Positions 7,690-16,367 of a stretch of DNA of 34,717 bases are shown piece by piece (position 1 is the first letter of the stretch; each line of letters begins with the position of its first letter). Source of the DNA: Hyphomicrobiales bacterium. GTDB taxonomy: Bacteria; Pseudomonadota; Alphaproteobacteria; Rhizobiales; JAJFHB01. The position numbers and the translations under genes are program-made. The notes under the pieces are model-generated. The model saw nothing but the letters and a program-made list of their open reading frames with translations, was not told where the DNA came from and ran no database searches. The stretch lies in NCBI GenBank assembly GCA_021775625.1, contig JAJFHM010000358.1, forward strand, positions 1-34,717. Reading direction: 5' to 3'.

Positions 7690-9966
7690 ATGACCATGCC
7701 CGATCTTACATTCCGTCAGCGGCGTATCAGCCAGCCAATCCTCAACGTGGTGCGCAAGCTGTTGCCTCCCATGTCCGACACCGAGCGCGAGGCCCTGGAG
7801 GCCGGAACCGTCTGGTGGGAGAAGGATCTGCTCACCGGTGATCCTGAATGGGACCGCCTCTTGCGCATGGGCACACAGAGCCTCACCGACGAAGAGCAGG
7901 CCTTTATTGACGGGCCCGTAAACGTACTTTGCGCCATGCTCGATGACTGGAAGATCGTCTTCGAAGAGCGCGATATTCCGCAAGAAATCTGGGCCTTCAT
8001 GAAGGACAAGGGTTTCATGGGCCTGATTATCCCCAAGTCCTATGGTGGCAAGGGATTCTCGGCCAGCGCCAATTCCGAGATTGTCATGCGCCTGTCGGCG
8101 GTAAGCCCGTCTGCTGCAGTGGCGGTCATCGTGCCCAACTCGCTTGGACCGGGCGAGCTCTTGATGCTGTTCGGCACCGACGCGCAAAAGGATCACTACC
8201 TGCCGCAACTGGCCGACGGCCGCGAAATTCCAGCCTTCGGCCTCACCAGCACGGACGCCGGATCCGATGCCACCGCCATGACCGATCGCGGCGTGGTCTG
8301 CTACCAGAACTACAAAGGCAAGAAGACCCTTGGCATGCGGGTTGACTGGTCCAAACGCTACATCTCGCTCGGGCCGGTCTGCTCGGTCCTCGGCCTCGCC
8401 TTCAAGCTCTCCGATCCCGACCGCATTCTCGGCGGCGAAGAAGATCTCGGCATCACCCTGGCGCTGGTTCCAACCGACGCGCCGGGAGTGAGTATCGGGC
8501 GCAGGCACTATCCAGGCATGCAGGCATTCCCCAATGGTCCCAATTCCGGCAAGGATGTGTTCATGCCCATGGACTGGATCATCGGCGGCCAGGAACGCAT
8601 TGGACAGGGCTGGCGCATGCTGGTCACCGCCCTGTCTGCGGGGCGCGGCGTCATGTTGCCTGCCATGTCGACCAGTGGCATGAAAGTGGCCGCATTTTCG
8701 TCTGGCGCCTATGCGCGGATTCGCGCGCAGTTCAACACCTCGATCGCCAACTTCGAGGGCATTCAGGAGGTCCTCGCGCGCATCGGGGGCGAAACCTACA
8801 TCATAGATGCTGCCCGAAGGTTGACCCTGCGCGCCATCGATCAGGGCGAAAAACCGGCGGTTGTCTCCTCAATCATGAAGTATCACGCAACGGAACGCAT
8901 GCGCGCCGTGACCAACGATGCACTCGATGTGCATTCCGGCAAAGGCGTAATTGACGGGCCGCGCAACTATCTCGGGTCGGGTTACCGCGCCATCCCCATC
9001 GCCATCGCGGTTGAAGGCGCCAACATCATGACCCGCAATCTGATGATCTACGGTCAGGGCTCGATCCGCTGCCATCCGTTCATCCTTGACGAAATGGCGG
9101 CAGCCCAGAACCCGGACAAGCTGGAAGGTCTCAAGGCTTTTGACGAGACGCTGTTTCAGCACGCCCTGTTCCAGCTGAAGACCTTTGCGCGCGCGTTCGC
9201 GCGGAGCTGGACTTACAGCCTCTTCAGTTCGGCACCGGTCAGAGGGCCGACCGCAAAGTACTTCAAGCGCGCCAAGCAGATGAGCGCTGCTCTGGCGCTG
9301 ACCAGCGAAGCCGCAATGGTCACGCTGGGCGGCCGCCTCAAACGCATGGAGATGCTGTCGGCGCGCCTCGGCGATGTCCTGAGCGAACTCTATTTGTTGT
9401 CTGCCGTCTTGAAGAAATGGGAAGACGACAACCGTCCGAAAGAAGACTTGCCGCTGGTGGAGTGGTCCGCGCAGACCTGTCTGCATCGTGCCGAAACGGC
9501 GCTCCGGGGCGTTCACGACAATTTCCCGATCCGGCCCATTGGCTGGATTCTGAAAGCCGTCGTAAGTCCGTTGGGCTCACGCCATCACGCGCCCAAGGAT
9601 AAGCTGAGCCGCGCTGTTTCGGATGCCATCTCCAAGCCGAACGGCGCCCGCGACCGCCTCACGGAAGGCATCTATGTTGGCGGCGAAGACCGTGAACTGG
9701 GACGCCTCGAGCGTGCCTTCCAACGCAATGCGGAGGTCGCACCCGCCAAGGCCAAGATGCGCAAGGCAAAAATTCGGGACATTGAAAAAGCATTGTCGGA
9801 AGGTGTCATCACCCAGGATGAAGCGGAAAACCTGCATGAGGTGACCGCCATGATCCGCGAAGTGCTCAAGGTCGATGACTTTGCGCCGGAAGAACTGACC
9901 GGCAAGAAGAAACCCAAGGCACGCGCAAAGACGCCTCAAAAGCCCTCGGCAAAAGAGTCCGCCTGA
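7690..9966 (+). CDS. fadE: long-form acyl-CoA dehydrogenase (FadE)
   Basis: The product is 758 residues and matches the large FadE class, not the 380-residue acyl-CoA dehydrogenases. It oxidises acyl-CoA to trans-2-enoyl-CoA with FAD, the first step of beta-oxidation. Visible motifs are IPKSYGGKGFSA, the flavin/substrate-loop signature FGLTSTDAGSDA and the GGxxYIIDAARRLT helix region. A FadE-type C-terminal domain follows and ends in a lysine/alanine-rich tail. ATG 7690 is chosen, with AGGGAAG about 10 nt upstream; an alternative ATG is at 7696. The frame stays open upstream into the palindromic element (to 7360), but that part is non-coding repeat. The gene heads an operon: a thiolase follows after 20 nt, then an overlapping FadB/J-like gene. 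Confidence 0.93.
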   Translation: MTMPDLTFRQRRISQPILNVVRKLLPPMSDTEREALEAGTVWWEKDLLTGDPEWDRLLRMGTQSLTDEEQAFIDGPVNVLCAMLDDWKIVFEERDIPQEIWAFMKDKGFMGLIIPKSYGGKGFSASANSEIVMRLSAVSPSAAVAVIVPNSLGPGELLMLFGTDAQKDHYLPQLADGREIPAFGLTSTDAGSDATAMTDRGVVCYQNYKGKKTLGMRVDWSKRYISLGPVCSVLGLAFKLSDPDRILGGEEDLGITLALVPTDAPGVSIGRRHYPGMQAFPNGPNSGKDVFMPMDWIIGGQERIGQGWRMLVTALSAGRGVMLPAMSTSGMKVAAFSSGAYARIRAQFNTSIANFEGIQEVLARIGGETYIIDAARRLTLRAIDQGEKPAVVSSIMKYHATERMRAVTNDALDVHSGKGVIDGPRNYLGSGYRAIPIAIAVEGANIMTRNLMIYGQGSIRCHPFILDEMAAAQNPDKLEGLKAFDETLFQHALFQLKTFARAFARSWTYSLFSSAPVRGPTAKYFKRAKQMSAALALTSEAAMVTLGGRLKRMEMLSARLGDVLSELYLLSAVLKKWEDDNRPKEDLPLVEWSAQTCLHRAETALRGVHDNFPIRPIGWILKAVVSPLGSRHHAPKDKLSRAVSDAISKPNGARDRLTEGIYVGGEDRELGRLERAFQRNAEVAPAKAKMRKAKIRDIEKALSEGVITQDEAENLHEVTAMIREVLKVDDFAPEELTGKKKPKARAKTPQKPSAKESA

Positions 9967-9972
9967 GCGGAT

Positions 9973-9989
9973 GAGGAGAACCTGACATC
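9973..9989 (+). promoter_or_regulatory. Shine-Dalgarno and apparent ATC start codon of the thiolase gene
   Basis: GAGGAG (9973-9978) is followed 8 nt later by ATC at 9987-9989, in frame with the conserved thiolase N-terminus. The only in-frame codon family upstream ends at TGA 9972-9974. No ATG, GTG or TTG occurs in this frame until TTG 10134, which would delete about 49 residues including VYIVDGARTPF. Confidence 0.6.
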
Positions 9990-11300
9990 GCCACGCCGTC
10001 CAAAACGACCGCAAATCGCGGCCGCGCACCCGTCTACATTGTAGACGGCGCCCGCACTCCGTTCATCAAGGCCCAGGGCCGGGCCGGGCCCTTCACACCG
10101 GTCGATCTCGCAGTACAGGCCGGCAGGCCGCTCTTGTTGCGCCAGCCGTTTGACCCATCCGAGTTTGACGATGTTATTCTGGGCTGCGTCAATGTCCATG
10201 CCGATGAGGTCAATCCGGGCCGTGTTGCCCCATTGCGGCTCGGTTGCGGGCCGGAAGTGCCCGGCTGGACCGTGCAACGCAACTGTGCATCCGGCATGCA
10301 ATCCATTGATGTTGGATACAGATACATCGCCGATGGCGGCGCCAACCTGATTCTGGCGGGCGGCACCGAAGCTCTGAGCCATGCACCTTTGATGTTTTCG
10401 GATGATGCGGCAGCCTGGTTCGGCGGCATGTTCGGCGCCAGATCATTGGCGGCGAAACTCAGACAGCTGACCCGCTTCAGACCCCGGTTCATGACGCCAA
10501 GCATCGCCCTCCTGCGCGGCCTGACGGACCCGGTGGCCAAACTCAATATGGGGCAGACCGCGGAGATCCTGGCACATCAATTCGGCATCTCCCGGGAACA
10601 GGCCGATGCGTATGCTGTCGAAAGCCATCTGCGGCTCGCCAAGGCGCATGATGAAGGCTGGCTCGGCGAACTCGTCCCCATGATCGGCAATGACGGTAAA
10701 GTCTATGACTTTGACAACGGCGTGCGCCGTGACAGTTCAGTTGACCACCTGGGCAAACTCAAGCCCGCCTTTGAGCGGCCCTACGGCAAGGTCACAGCCG
10801 GCAACAGTTCGCAAATAACCGACGGTGCATCCTGGATCATTCTTGCCTCGGCAGCCGCGGTCAAAAGGCATGATCTCACTCCCATGGCCAGGATCGTGGA
10901 CAGCGAATGGGCGGCCCTTGACCCCTCCGTCATGGGACTTGGGCCGGTGATCAGTTCAACCCCCATCTTGAAGCGCCACAAACTCAGCCGCGAGGACATC
11001 GGGGCATGGGAGATCAACGAAGCTTTCGCAGCCCAGGTCCTGTCCTGTCTCGCCGCCTGGACCGACGACAGGTTCTGCCGGGAAATCCTCGGGCTGAATG
11101 ATCCCTTCGGGGCGGTTGACCGCGAAATCCTGAATGTCGACGGCGGTGCCATCAGTCTCGGCCATCCCGTCGGCACAAGCGGCAACCGCATTGTCCTGCA
11201 TCTGATCCATGTGATGCGCCGTTTAGGCACCAAGCTTGGGGTGGCGACCGAGTGCATTGGCGGCGGCATGGGCGGCGCCATGTTGATCGAGGCGTTGTGA
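9987..11300 (+). CDS. fadI: thiolase (acetyl-CoA C-acyltransferase, FadA/FadI-like)
   Basis: This enzyme carries out the last step of beta-oxidation, cleaving 3-ketoacyl-CoA with CoA. From the ATC at 9987 it has 437 residues, the length of FadI-type thiolases. The conserved start is APVYIVDGARTPFIKAQG. The nucleophilic cysteine lies in QRNCASGMQSID, the NEAF motif in WEINEAFAAQV, the catalytic His in GHPVGTSGNR and the second cysteine in ECIGGGMGGAM. The gene follows fadE by 20 nt and its TGA shares one base with the next ATG (TGATG), so the three genes are one operon. The ATC initiation codon, backed by a well-spaced GAGGAG, is the odd feature. A base error in the sequence (ATG read as ATC) is the main alternative. 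The fadA/fadI assignment is by family. Confidence 0.88.
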   Translation: MATPSKTTANRGRAPVYIVDGARTPFIKAQGRAGPFTPVDLAVQAGRPLLLRQPFDPSEFDDVILGCVNVHADEVNPGRVAPLRLGCGPEVPGWTVQRNCASGMQSIDVGYRYIADGGANLILAGGTEALSHAPLMFSDDAAAWFGGMFGARSLAAKLRQLTRFRPRFMTPSIALLRGLTDPVAKLNMGQTAEILAHQFGISREQADAYAVESHLRLAKAHDEGWLGELVPMIGNDGKVYDFDNGVRRDSSVDHLGKLKPAFERPYGKVTAGNSSQITDGASWIILASAAAVKRHDLTPMARIVDSEWAALDPSVMGLGPVISSTPILKRHKLSREDIGAWEINEAFAAQVLSCLAAWTDDRFCREILGLNDPFGAVDREILNVDGGAISLGHPVGTSGNRIVLHLIHVMRRLGTKLGVATECIGGGMGGAMLIEAL

Positions 11301-13435
11301 TGGCGAAGCGCAAGACCAAGATGGACCGGGCGGAAGCTCTGGCAGGCCTGACGCAGGAAGCATTGTCTTTCGGCACTCCGGCAGCCGACCAGCCCCCAGG
11401 TCCCGAGCTCTATCACTGGCACTGGCATCTCGACGAGGACCACGTCGCATGGGCCATTCTTGACAAGAGTGATGCCAGCGCAAACACCCTCAGCGAAGGC
11501 GTGCTGATCGAACTCGACAAGCTCCTCGATGCACTCGACGCGATGAAACCCAAGGGCCTCGTCATTCGCTCCGCCAAACAGGGCGGCTTCATTGCCGGTG
11601 CCGAGATCGGTGACTTCGAGACCATGTCCGATCCAGCCGTTGCTGCGGAAAAGCTCGATCAGGGCCTCGCCGTACTCGACAAACTGGAGGCGTTCCCCGC
11701 CCCCACCGTTGCGCTTGTTCACGGCTACTGCCTCGGTGGCGGGCTCGAACTGGCCCTTGCCTGCCGCTATCGTATCGCCCGCGATGACGCCAAGCTCGGT
11801 TTCCCGGAAGTCATGCTGGGACTGCATCCGGGACTTGCCGGAACCTGGCGGTCTTTGCGCATCATGGACCCCATCGAGGGCATGACGTTGATGCTCACCG
11901 GACGGTCTTCGCACGCCCGCAAGGCCAAGCGGCAAGGTCTTGTCGACGCGGTTGTACCCGAGCGCCACATGGCAAGCGCTGCCGCCTCCGCCGTTGCCGG
12001 CAAGCTGCGCACCTCATCGCCGGCCCGCAGCCTGAAGGCCAAACTCATGCGCACTTCTCCTGGACGGTCCTTTGCCGCGGGACAGATGCGCAAGAAAACC
12101 GAAGCCCAGGCAAGCCAGGCCCACTACCCCGCGCCCTATGCCATGATCGATTTGTGGCAACGCCACGGCAACGATGCTTCTGCCCTGCGAGCGGAGGAAA
12201 CCCGGTCATTCGTGGATCTGCTCGGAACCGACACGTCAAAAGGGTTGGTGCGGTGTTTCTTCCTGCGCGAAAGCCTCAAACAACACGGCAAGGACGTCGC
12301 TCATGACATTGGCCATGTGCATGTGGTCGGCGCCGGCATCATGGGTGGCGACATCGCCGCATGGGCGGCTTTGCGCGGCTTCAAGGTCACATTGCAGGAC
12401 CGCGAGACGAAATACATAGCCCCGGCGATTGGGCGTGCCGCAAAGCTGTTCAAGCGCAAAATTCACGACGAGGCCGAACGGCGGGCAGCCCTTGACCGCT
12501 TGATACCCGACCTCGCGGGCGACGGCATAAGCCGGGCCGACCTGATCATCGAGGCGGTGCCTGAGAACGAAGACATCAAGCACGCCGTGTTTTCAAATGC
12601 CGAAGCGCATATGAAGGACGGTGCCATTCTCGCGACCAATACGTCGAGCATTCTGCTGGAAAAACTGGCGGAGAAACTCGAACGTCCGGAGCGGTTTATC
12701 GGCATTCACTTCTTCAATCCGGTGGCCAAGATGCCGCTGGTCGAGGTGGTGACCCACGATGCGCTCGACCGCAAGGTCAAGAACCGGGCGTTGTCATTCG
12801 TCAACGCCATCGACAAATTGCCATTGCCGGTGAAGAGCGCACCGGGGTTCCTGGTCAACCGGGCACTGACGCCTTACCTCATGGAAGCCTTTCTTTGTAT
12901 CCAGGAAGGCATGAAGCCCGAGCTTGTGGATGCTGCCGCCGAAGCCTTTGGCATGCCCATGGGTCCGATCGAACTGGCCGACCAGGTTGGGCTCGATGTC
13001 GGCCTGCACGTGGCGGGCGTATTGAAGCGCGATCTCGATCAGGACATGCCGGACATTCCGGACTGGTTTATCAAGAAGGTCGAGGGTGGCGATCTCGGCC
13101 GAAAATCCGGCAAGGGCATTTATGTCTGGAAACACGGCAAGCCACAAAAAAGGCCTCAGGCGGGCGCGGTTCCTGCGGATCTCGCTGACCGGTTGGTGCT
13201 GCCGCTGCTCAATGCCTGTGTCGCCTGTTTGCGGGAAGGCCTGATTGACGGTGAACAGGCGGTCGATGCCGGCATGGTCTTCGGAACCGGTTTCGCACCG
13301 TTCCGCGGCGGCCCGATGAGCTACGCACGCGACCGTGGAATCGATGACATCGTGGATGCGCTTAAACAACTGTCGGAGCGGCATGGCAGCCGGTTTGCAC
13401 CGGATGAAGGCTGGCAATTGCTGAAAAGCAAGTAG
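11300..13435 (+). CDS. fadJ: multifunctional enoyl-CoA hydratase / 3-hydroxyacyl-CoA dehydrogenase (FadB/FadJ-like)
   Basis: This 711-residue fusion performs the two middle steps of beta-oxidation. The N-terminal crotonase domain (about 35-300) has the oxyanion segment HGYCLGGGLELALACRYRIA with Glu150, and a second acid, Glu170, in LGFPEVMLGLHPG; the 20-residue spacing matches the catalytic pair of E. coli FadB. The usual GAGGTQR is replaced by GLAGTWR. The dehydrogenase part begins with the NAD-binding VVGAGIMGGDIA (about 343) and has HFFNPVAKMPLVEVV with the catalytic His. C-terminal domains end at GFAPFRGGPMSYARDRG. The start ATG overlaps the thiolase stop by one base, which suggests coupled translation and an alpha-beta trifunctional complex. 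Confidence 0.94.
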   Translation: MAKRKTKMDRAEALAGLTQEALSFGTPAADQPPGPELYHWHWHLDEDHVAWAILDKSDASANTLSEGVLIELDKLLDALDAMKPKGLVIRSAKQGGFIAGAEIGDFETMSDPAVAAEKLDQGLAVLDKLEAFPAPTVALVHGYCLGGGLELALACRYRIARDDAKLGFPEVMLGLHPGLAGTWRSLRIMDPIEGMTLMLTGRSSHARKAKRQGLVDAVVPERHMASAAASAVAGKLRTSSPARSLKAKLMRTSPGRSFAAGQMRKKTEAQASQAHYPAPYAMIDLWQRHGNDASALRAEETRSFVDLLGTDTSKGLVRCFFLRESLKQHGKDVAHDIGHVHVVGAGIMGGDIAAWAALRGFKVTLQDRETKYIAPAIGRAAKLFKRKIHDEAERRAALDRLIPDLAGDGISRADLIIEAVPENEDIKHAVFSNAEAHMKDGAILATNTSSILLEKLAEKLERPERFIGIHFFNPVAKMPLVEVVTHDALDRKVKNRALSFVNAIDKLPLPVKSAPGFLVNRALTPYLMEAFLCIQEGMKPELVDAAAEAFGMPMGPIELADQVGLDVGLHVAGVLKRDLDQDMPDIPDWFIKKVEGGDLGRKSGKGIYVWKHGKPQKRPQAGAVPADLADRLVLPLLNACVACLREGLIDGEQAVDAGMVFGTGFAPFRGGPMSYARDRGIDDIVDALKQLSERHGSRFAPDEGWQLLKSK

Positions 13436-13484
13436 TCGAACATACGCGCACACAGTCAATTCCGCATACGGACCCAAATTGCCA

Positions 13485-13514
13485 TTGCCGACGCAAACCC
13501 AATCGCCTTATACT
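13485..13514 (+). promoter_or_regulatory. possible sigma-70-type promoter for the repeat-protein gene
   Basis: TTGCCG (13485-13490) and TATACT (13509-13514) are separated by 18 nt, about 190 bp before the chosen start codon. It is the best -35/-10 pair in the gap after the beta-oxidation operon. A start here would fit an independent transcript for the exported proteins downstream. Confidence 0.35.
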
Positions 13515-13700
13515 GAGCCCAAGAGACCTTGCGACCGCATCTTCGGGTAGATCGGTGCAAGGGGGGCGGAAGTTCAATCGCCGTTTAAAAAGGATTGATG
13601 TATGTTTGCGCCGTTGTCTGACCGTGCATCTGTGAAGACGCAAGAGACGAGATCAGCAAGTTTCAAAACCGCACCCTCCGAAACAAAGAGACGTTCGACC

Positions 13701-16280
13701 ATGATAGCCATCCGTCGGTTCGTGGGCGCTGCTGCCTGCATTCTTTGTGTCTTGAGTGCTGTGCATTCCGAAGCGTTTGCCCAGGACACCAACCCTTTGC
13801 AGCCAGGCGAGGCTTACTCGACACGGTTCTCCGGCACCACCGCAGGTAATAACAGCGCCGGCGAGACCATCCCAGTCATCGATCTCAGCGGCGTGGTCGG
13901 CAGCATCATTGATCTGCGTGCACCGGGCCATGAGCCCAAGGGCGAGCATTGGTTGACGGAACCGCAGCGTGCACCTCTGACCGCAGCAGAGGTTGGACAG
14001 GTATTTGGCATCGCCATGGACGACTGGGATCCGGCGAACATCTACGTGGCAGCGACATCCGCGTTCGGGCTGCACCTGACCGACGAGGGTGAATGGATGC
14101 CCGGCATGTGGGGGACCGAAGGCGGTCCCGGCACAATTTACAAACTTGATGGTGAAACCGGCTACCGGCCACAGGTGTTTGCCGACATCACTTTGGAAGG
14201 GCGTGCGAACACCGGAGCAGGTCTCGGCAACATTGTATATGACAGTGAACATGGGCAATTGATTGTGTCGGATTTGGAAACCGGCATGATCCATCGCATC
14301 GATGCAGAGACGGGCGAAGATCTGGAACGGTTTGACCACGGCGTTGACGGCCGTTCTTCCTTTATCGACGCTGAAACCGGCGAATACAGTGCCCTGCCAA
14401 TTGCGGAATTTGACCCTGACAGCGCCGCCAATATCGAAGACTGCGACGACGATTTTTCTCAGACTCCCGAATGCTGGAACGTTGCGGACTATCGCCGCCG
14501 GGTTTGGGGTCTCGGCCTGTTTGCCAGCGACGAAGACGAAAATCTCCGGCTCTATTATGCCATCTGGTCGAGCGATCCGCTTGGCGCGGACGACTGGGCG
14601 GAGAATCCTGAAGACCAGCAAAATACAATCTGGTCCATAGGCATTGCCGATGACGGCAGCTTCGACATTCAAGACGTTCGCCGTGAACTCACCCTGCCGC
14701 CGTTTGACAACCTTGGCACGCAGACCGGCACCGCGGTTTCCGACATTGCGTTCTCGCAAGACGGAACAATGCTTCTGGCAGAACGCGGCGGTCTCCGGAA
14801 TTTTGGCCTCGACGCACCCCAGGCGTTTGCCACACCGCACGTATCGCGCGTGCTGCAATACAAGCTGCGCCAGGCCGGAATATGGGAACCTATTGCCCGA
14901 TTTGATGTCGGCTTCTATGACCGTGTCAACGATGGAGCACCATATCTGCGCGCCAACGGTGCCGGTGGCGTCGATTTCGGTTATGGCTACACCGCCAAGG
15001 GCGTCATCAGCCCGACCCGCCCCGGCCGGATGATGTGGGCATCGGGGAACTATCTCTGTTCCCCGCAAGGCCCCTGTAACGATCCCGATGGCGGCCCGAG
15101 GCAGGACAGCGACCAGGTGCACGGGCTTCAGGGCACCCCCCGCAATGCGGATTCCACCCTCTTGCCGGACGGTGCGATGGAAGAATACCCCGACGAGGGC
15201 GATCCCTACCCTGCACGCGGCCCCAACAGTTCCTACCTGATCGATACGGATTTCAACATCGATGGTTTCGGCCGCATCAATGAAGATGAAGCGGAGCGCG
15301 ACGACGCGTCCCGGGTTGGCGATATCGAGATTTTCCGAGCCGGCGGCGCGGCGCCACCGCCGGTCCCGTTGCACGCAAAACAGCTGTCGGCGTTCCACAA
15401 CAAGTTCCAGTCGAACGCTCATGACAAGGTGAAGACGCTGCCGATCCACACCAAGGCAAAATCGCACAACAAGGTGCAATCGACCGCACACATCAAACCG
15501 TGGTCGCATCACAAGCCGGGATCGCACAAGAAAGCCAAGTCATTCCTGCATGTGAAGCCGTTCTCGCACTTCAAGCCGAATTCAGTCGTGCATGTGAAGC
15601 CCTGGTCGCACCACAAGCCGGGATCGCACAAGAAGGCCAAGTCATTCCTGCATGTGAAGCCGTTCTCGCATTACAAACCGAAATCGAAAGTGCATGTGAA
15701 GCCGTGGACCCACTTCAAGCCGGGATCGCACAAGAAAGCCAAGTCATTCCTGCACGTAAAACCCTTCTCGCACTACAAACCGAAGTCGCTGCCGCTCAAG
15801 CAGCCCAAACCGATCCACGTCAAACCGTGGTCGCACTTCAAACCGAAGTCACACAAGAAGTCGAAATCTCAGCTGCATGTGAAGCCGCATTCGCACTACA
15901 AGCCGAAGTCGCTGCCGATCAAGCAACCCAAGCCGATTCACGTCAAACCGTGGTCGCACAACAAACCAGGTTCGCACAAGAAGGCCAAGTCCCTGCTGCA
16001 TGTGAAGCCGCATTCGCACTACAAGCCGAAGTCGCTGCCGATCAAGCAACCCAAACCGATCCACGTCAAACCGTGGTCGCACAACAACCCGGGTTCGCAC
16101 AAGAAGGCCAAGTCCCTGCTGCATGTGAAGCCGCATTCGCACTTCAAGCCGAAGTCGCTCCCGGTGAAGCAGCCGGCACCGGTCGTTTGTAAGGGTCCGC
16201 TTGTCGCCGTCAACGGCAAGTGCAAGTGTCGGTCACGGAGACAGGTTTTGAAAAACGGGGTCTGCGTTGACAAAAACTAA
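13701..16280 (+). CDS. exported propeller-like protein with a C-terminal His-Lys-Pro-Ser hexapeptide repeat domain
   Basis: The product is 859 residues. A signal peptide (MIAIRRFVGAAACILCVLSA..., cleavage after SEAFA) starts at ATG 13701. An in-frame ATG at 13602 has a better Shine-Dalgarno (AAAAAGGA), but the 33 added codons lack the GC-rich third positions of the gene and would bury the signal peptide. Residues about 30-545 are acidic and resemble a six-bladed beta-propeller of the NHL/SMP-30 type (GTIYKLDGETG, GMIHRIDAETGED, DIAFSQDGTMLLAERG); this is a fold guess. Residues 558-819 hold 35 hexapeptides of pattern H-x-K-P-x-S. The last 30 residues form a four-cysteine module (CKGPLVAVNGKCKC...NGVCV). 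The tail is strongly basic, so binding of anionic polymers or metal is possible. I know no described family with this repeat. Confidence 0.88.
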   Translation: MIAIRRFVGAAACILCVLSAVHSEAFAQDTNPLQPGEAYSTRFSGTTAGNNSAGETIPVIDLSGVVGSIIDLRAPGHEPKGEHWLTEPQRAPLTAAEVGQVFGIAMDDWDPANIYVAATSAFGLHLTDEGEWMPGMWGTEGGPGTIYKLDGETGYRPQVFADITLEGRANTGAGLGNIVYDSEHGQLIVSDLETGMIHRIDAETGEDLERFDHGVDGRSSFIDAETGEYSALPIAEFDPDSAANIEDCDDDFSQTPECWNVADYRRRVWGLGLFASDEDENLRLYYAIWSSDPLGADDWAENPEDQQNTIWSIGIADDGSFDIQDVRRELTLPPFDNLGTQTGTAVSDIAFSQDGTMLLAERGGLRNFGLDAPQAFATPHVSRVLQYKLRQAGIWEPIARFDVGFYDRVNDGAPYLRANGAGGVDFGYGYTAKGVISPTRPGRMMWASGNYLCSPQGPCNDPDGGPRQDSDQVHGLQGTPRNADSTLLPDGAMEEYPDEGDPYPARGPNSSYLIDTDFNIDGFGRINEDEAERDDASRVGDIEIFRAGGAAPPPVPLHAKQLSAFHNKFQSNAHDKVKTLPIHTKAKSHNKVQSTAHIKPWSHHKPGSHKKAKSFLHVKPFSHFKPNSVVHVKPWSHHKPGSHKKAKSFLHVKPFSHYKPKSKVHVKPWTHFKPGSHKKAKSFLHVKPFSHYKPKSLPLKQPKPIHVKPWSHFKPKSHKKSKSQLHVKPHSHYKPKSLPIKQPKPIHVKPWSHNKPGSHKKAKSLLHVKPHSHYKPKSLPIKQPKPIHVKPWSHNNPGSHKKAKSLLHVKPHSHFKPKSLPVKQPAPVVCKGPLVAVNGKCKCRSRRQVLKNGVCVDKN
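15372..16157 (+). repeat. coding tandem repeats: three 102-bp units followed by three 123-bp units
   Basis: Each unit encodes the same 32-residue core: three hexapeptides, a two-residue hydrophobic spacer such as FL or LL, then two hexapeptides. Cores begin at 15489, 15591 and 15693, exactly 102 bp apart with a dipeptide spacer. They continue at 15816, 15939 and 16062, exactly 123 bp apart with a nine-residue spacer of the type LPIKQPKPI. Five more degenerate hexapeptides precede them from 15372. The DNA copies are very similar, which points to recent expansion by unequal recombination or slippage. Confidence 0.93.
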
Positions 16281-16367
16281 TACTGAGTTTGGTCCTCCGC
16301 ATCGCATCTCGGCATCCAGGGTGCACCGGATCGAAATGCGCAATCGTGGGGCGGAAGTACACGACGA

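Noticed and set aside
10134-11300. Thiolase start at TTG 10134
   Set aside because: It would remove about 49 residues including the conserved VYIVDGARTPF strand, and it ignores the well-placed GAGGAG before ATC 9987.
13602-13700. Upstream ATG of the repeat protein with a good AAAAAGGA site
   Set aside because: The 33 extra codons have low GC at third positions and would place a non-hydrophobic extension before a normal signal peptide. Kept only as an alternative.
13653-15527. 624-codon open frame antisense to the propeller-like protein
   Set aside because: Stop-free antisense frames are common in GC-rich genes. It has no recognisable domain, and the sense frame has a signal peptide and structured repeats.
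15372-16157. Regular repeats as a possible CRISPR array
   Set aside because: Units are 102-123 bp, stay in frame, code for a continuous protein and have no unique spacers; no cas gene is present.
15500-16192. 230-codon open frame in another plus-strand frame across the repeats, with its own periodic Ala/Gln/Glu-rich sequence
   Set aside because: Its periodicity is a by-product of the in-frame hexapeptide repeats. It lacks a ribosome site and lies wholly inside the exported-protein gene.
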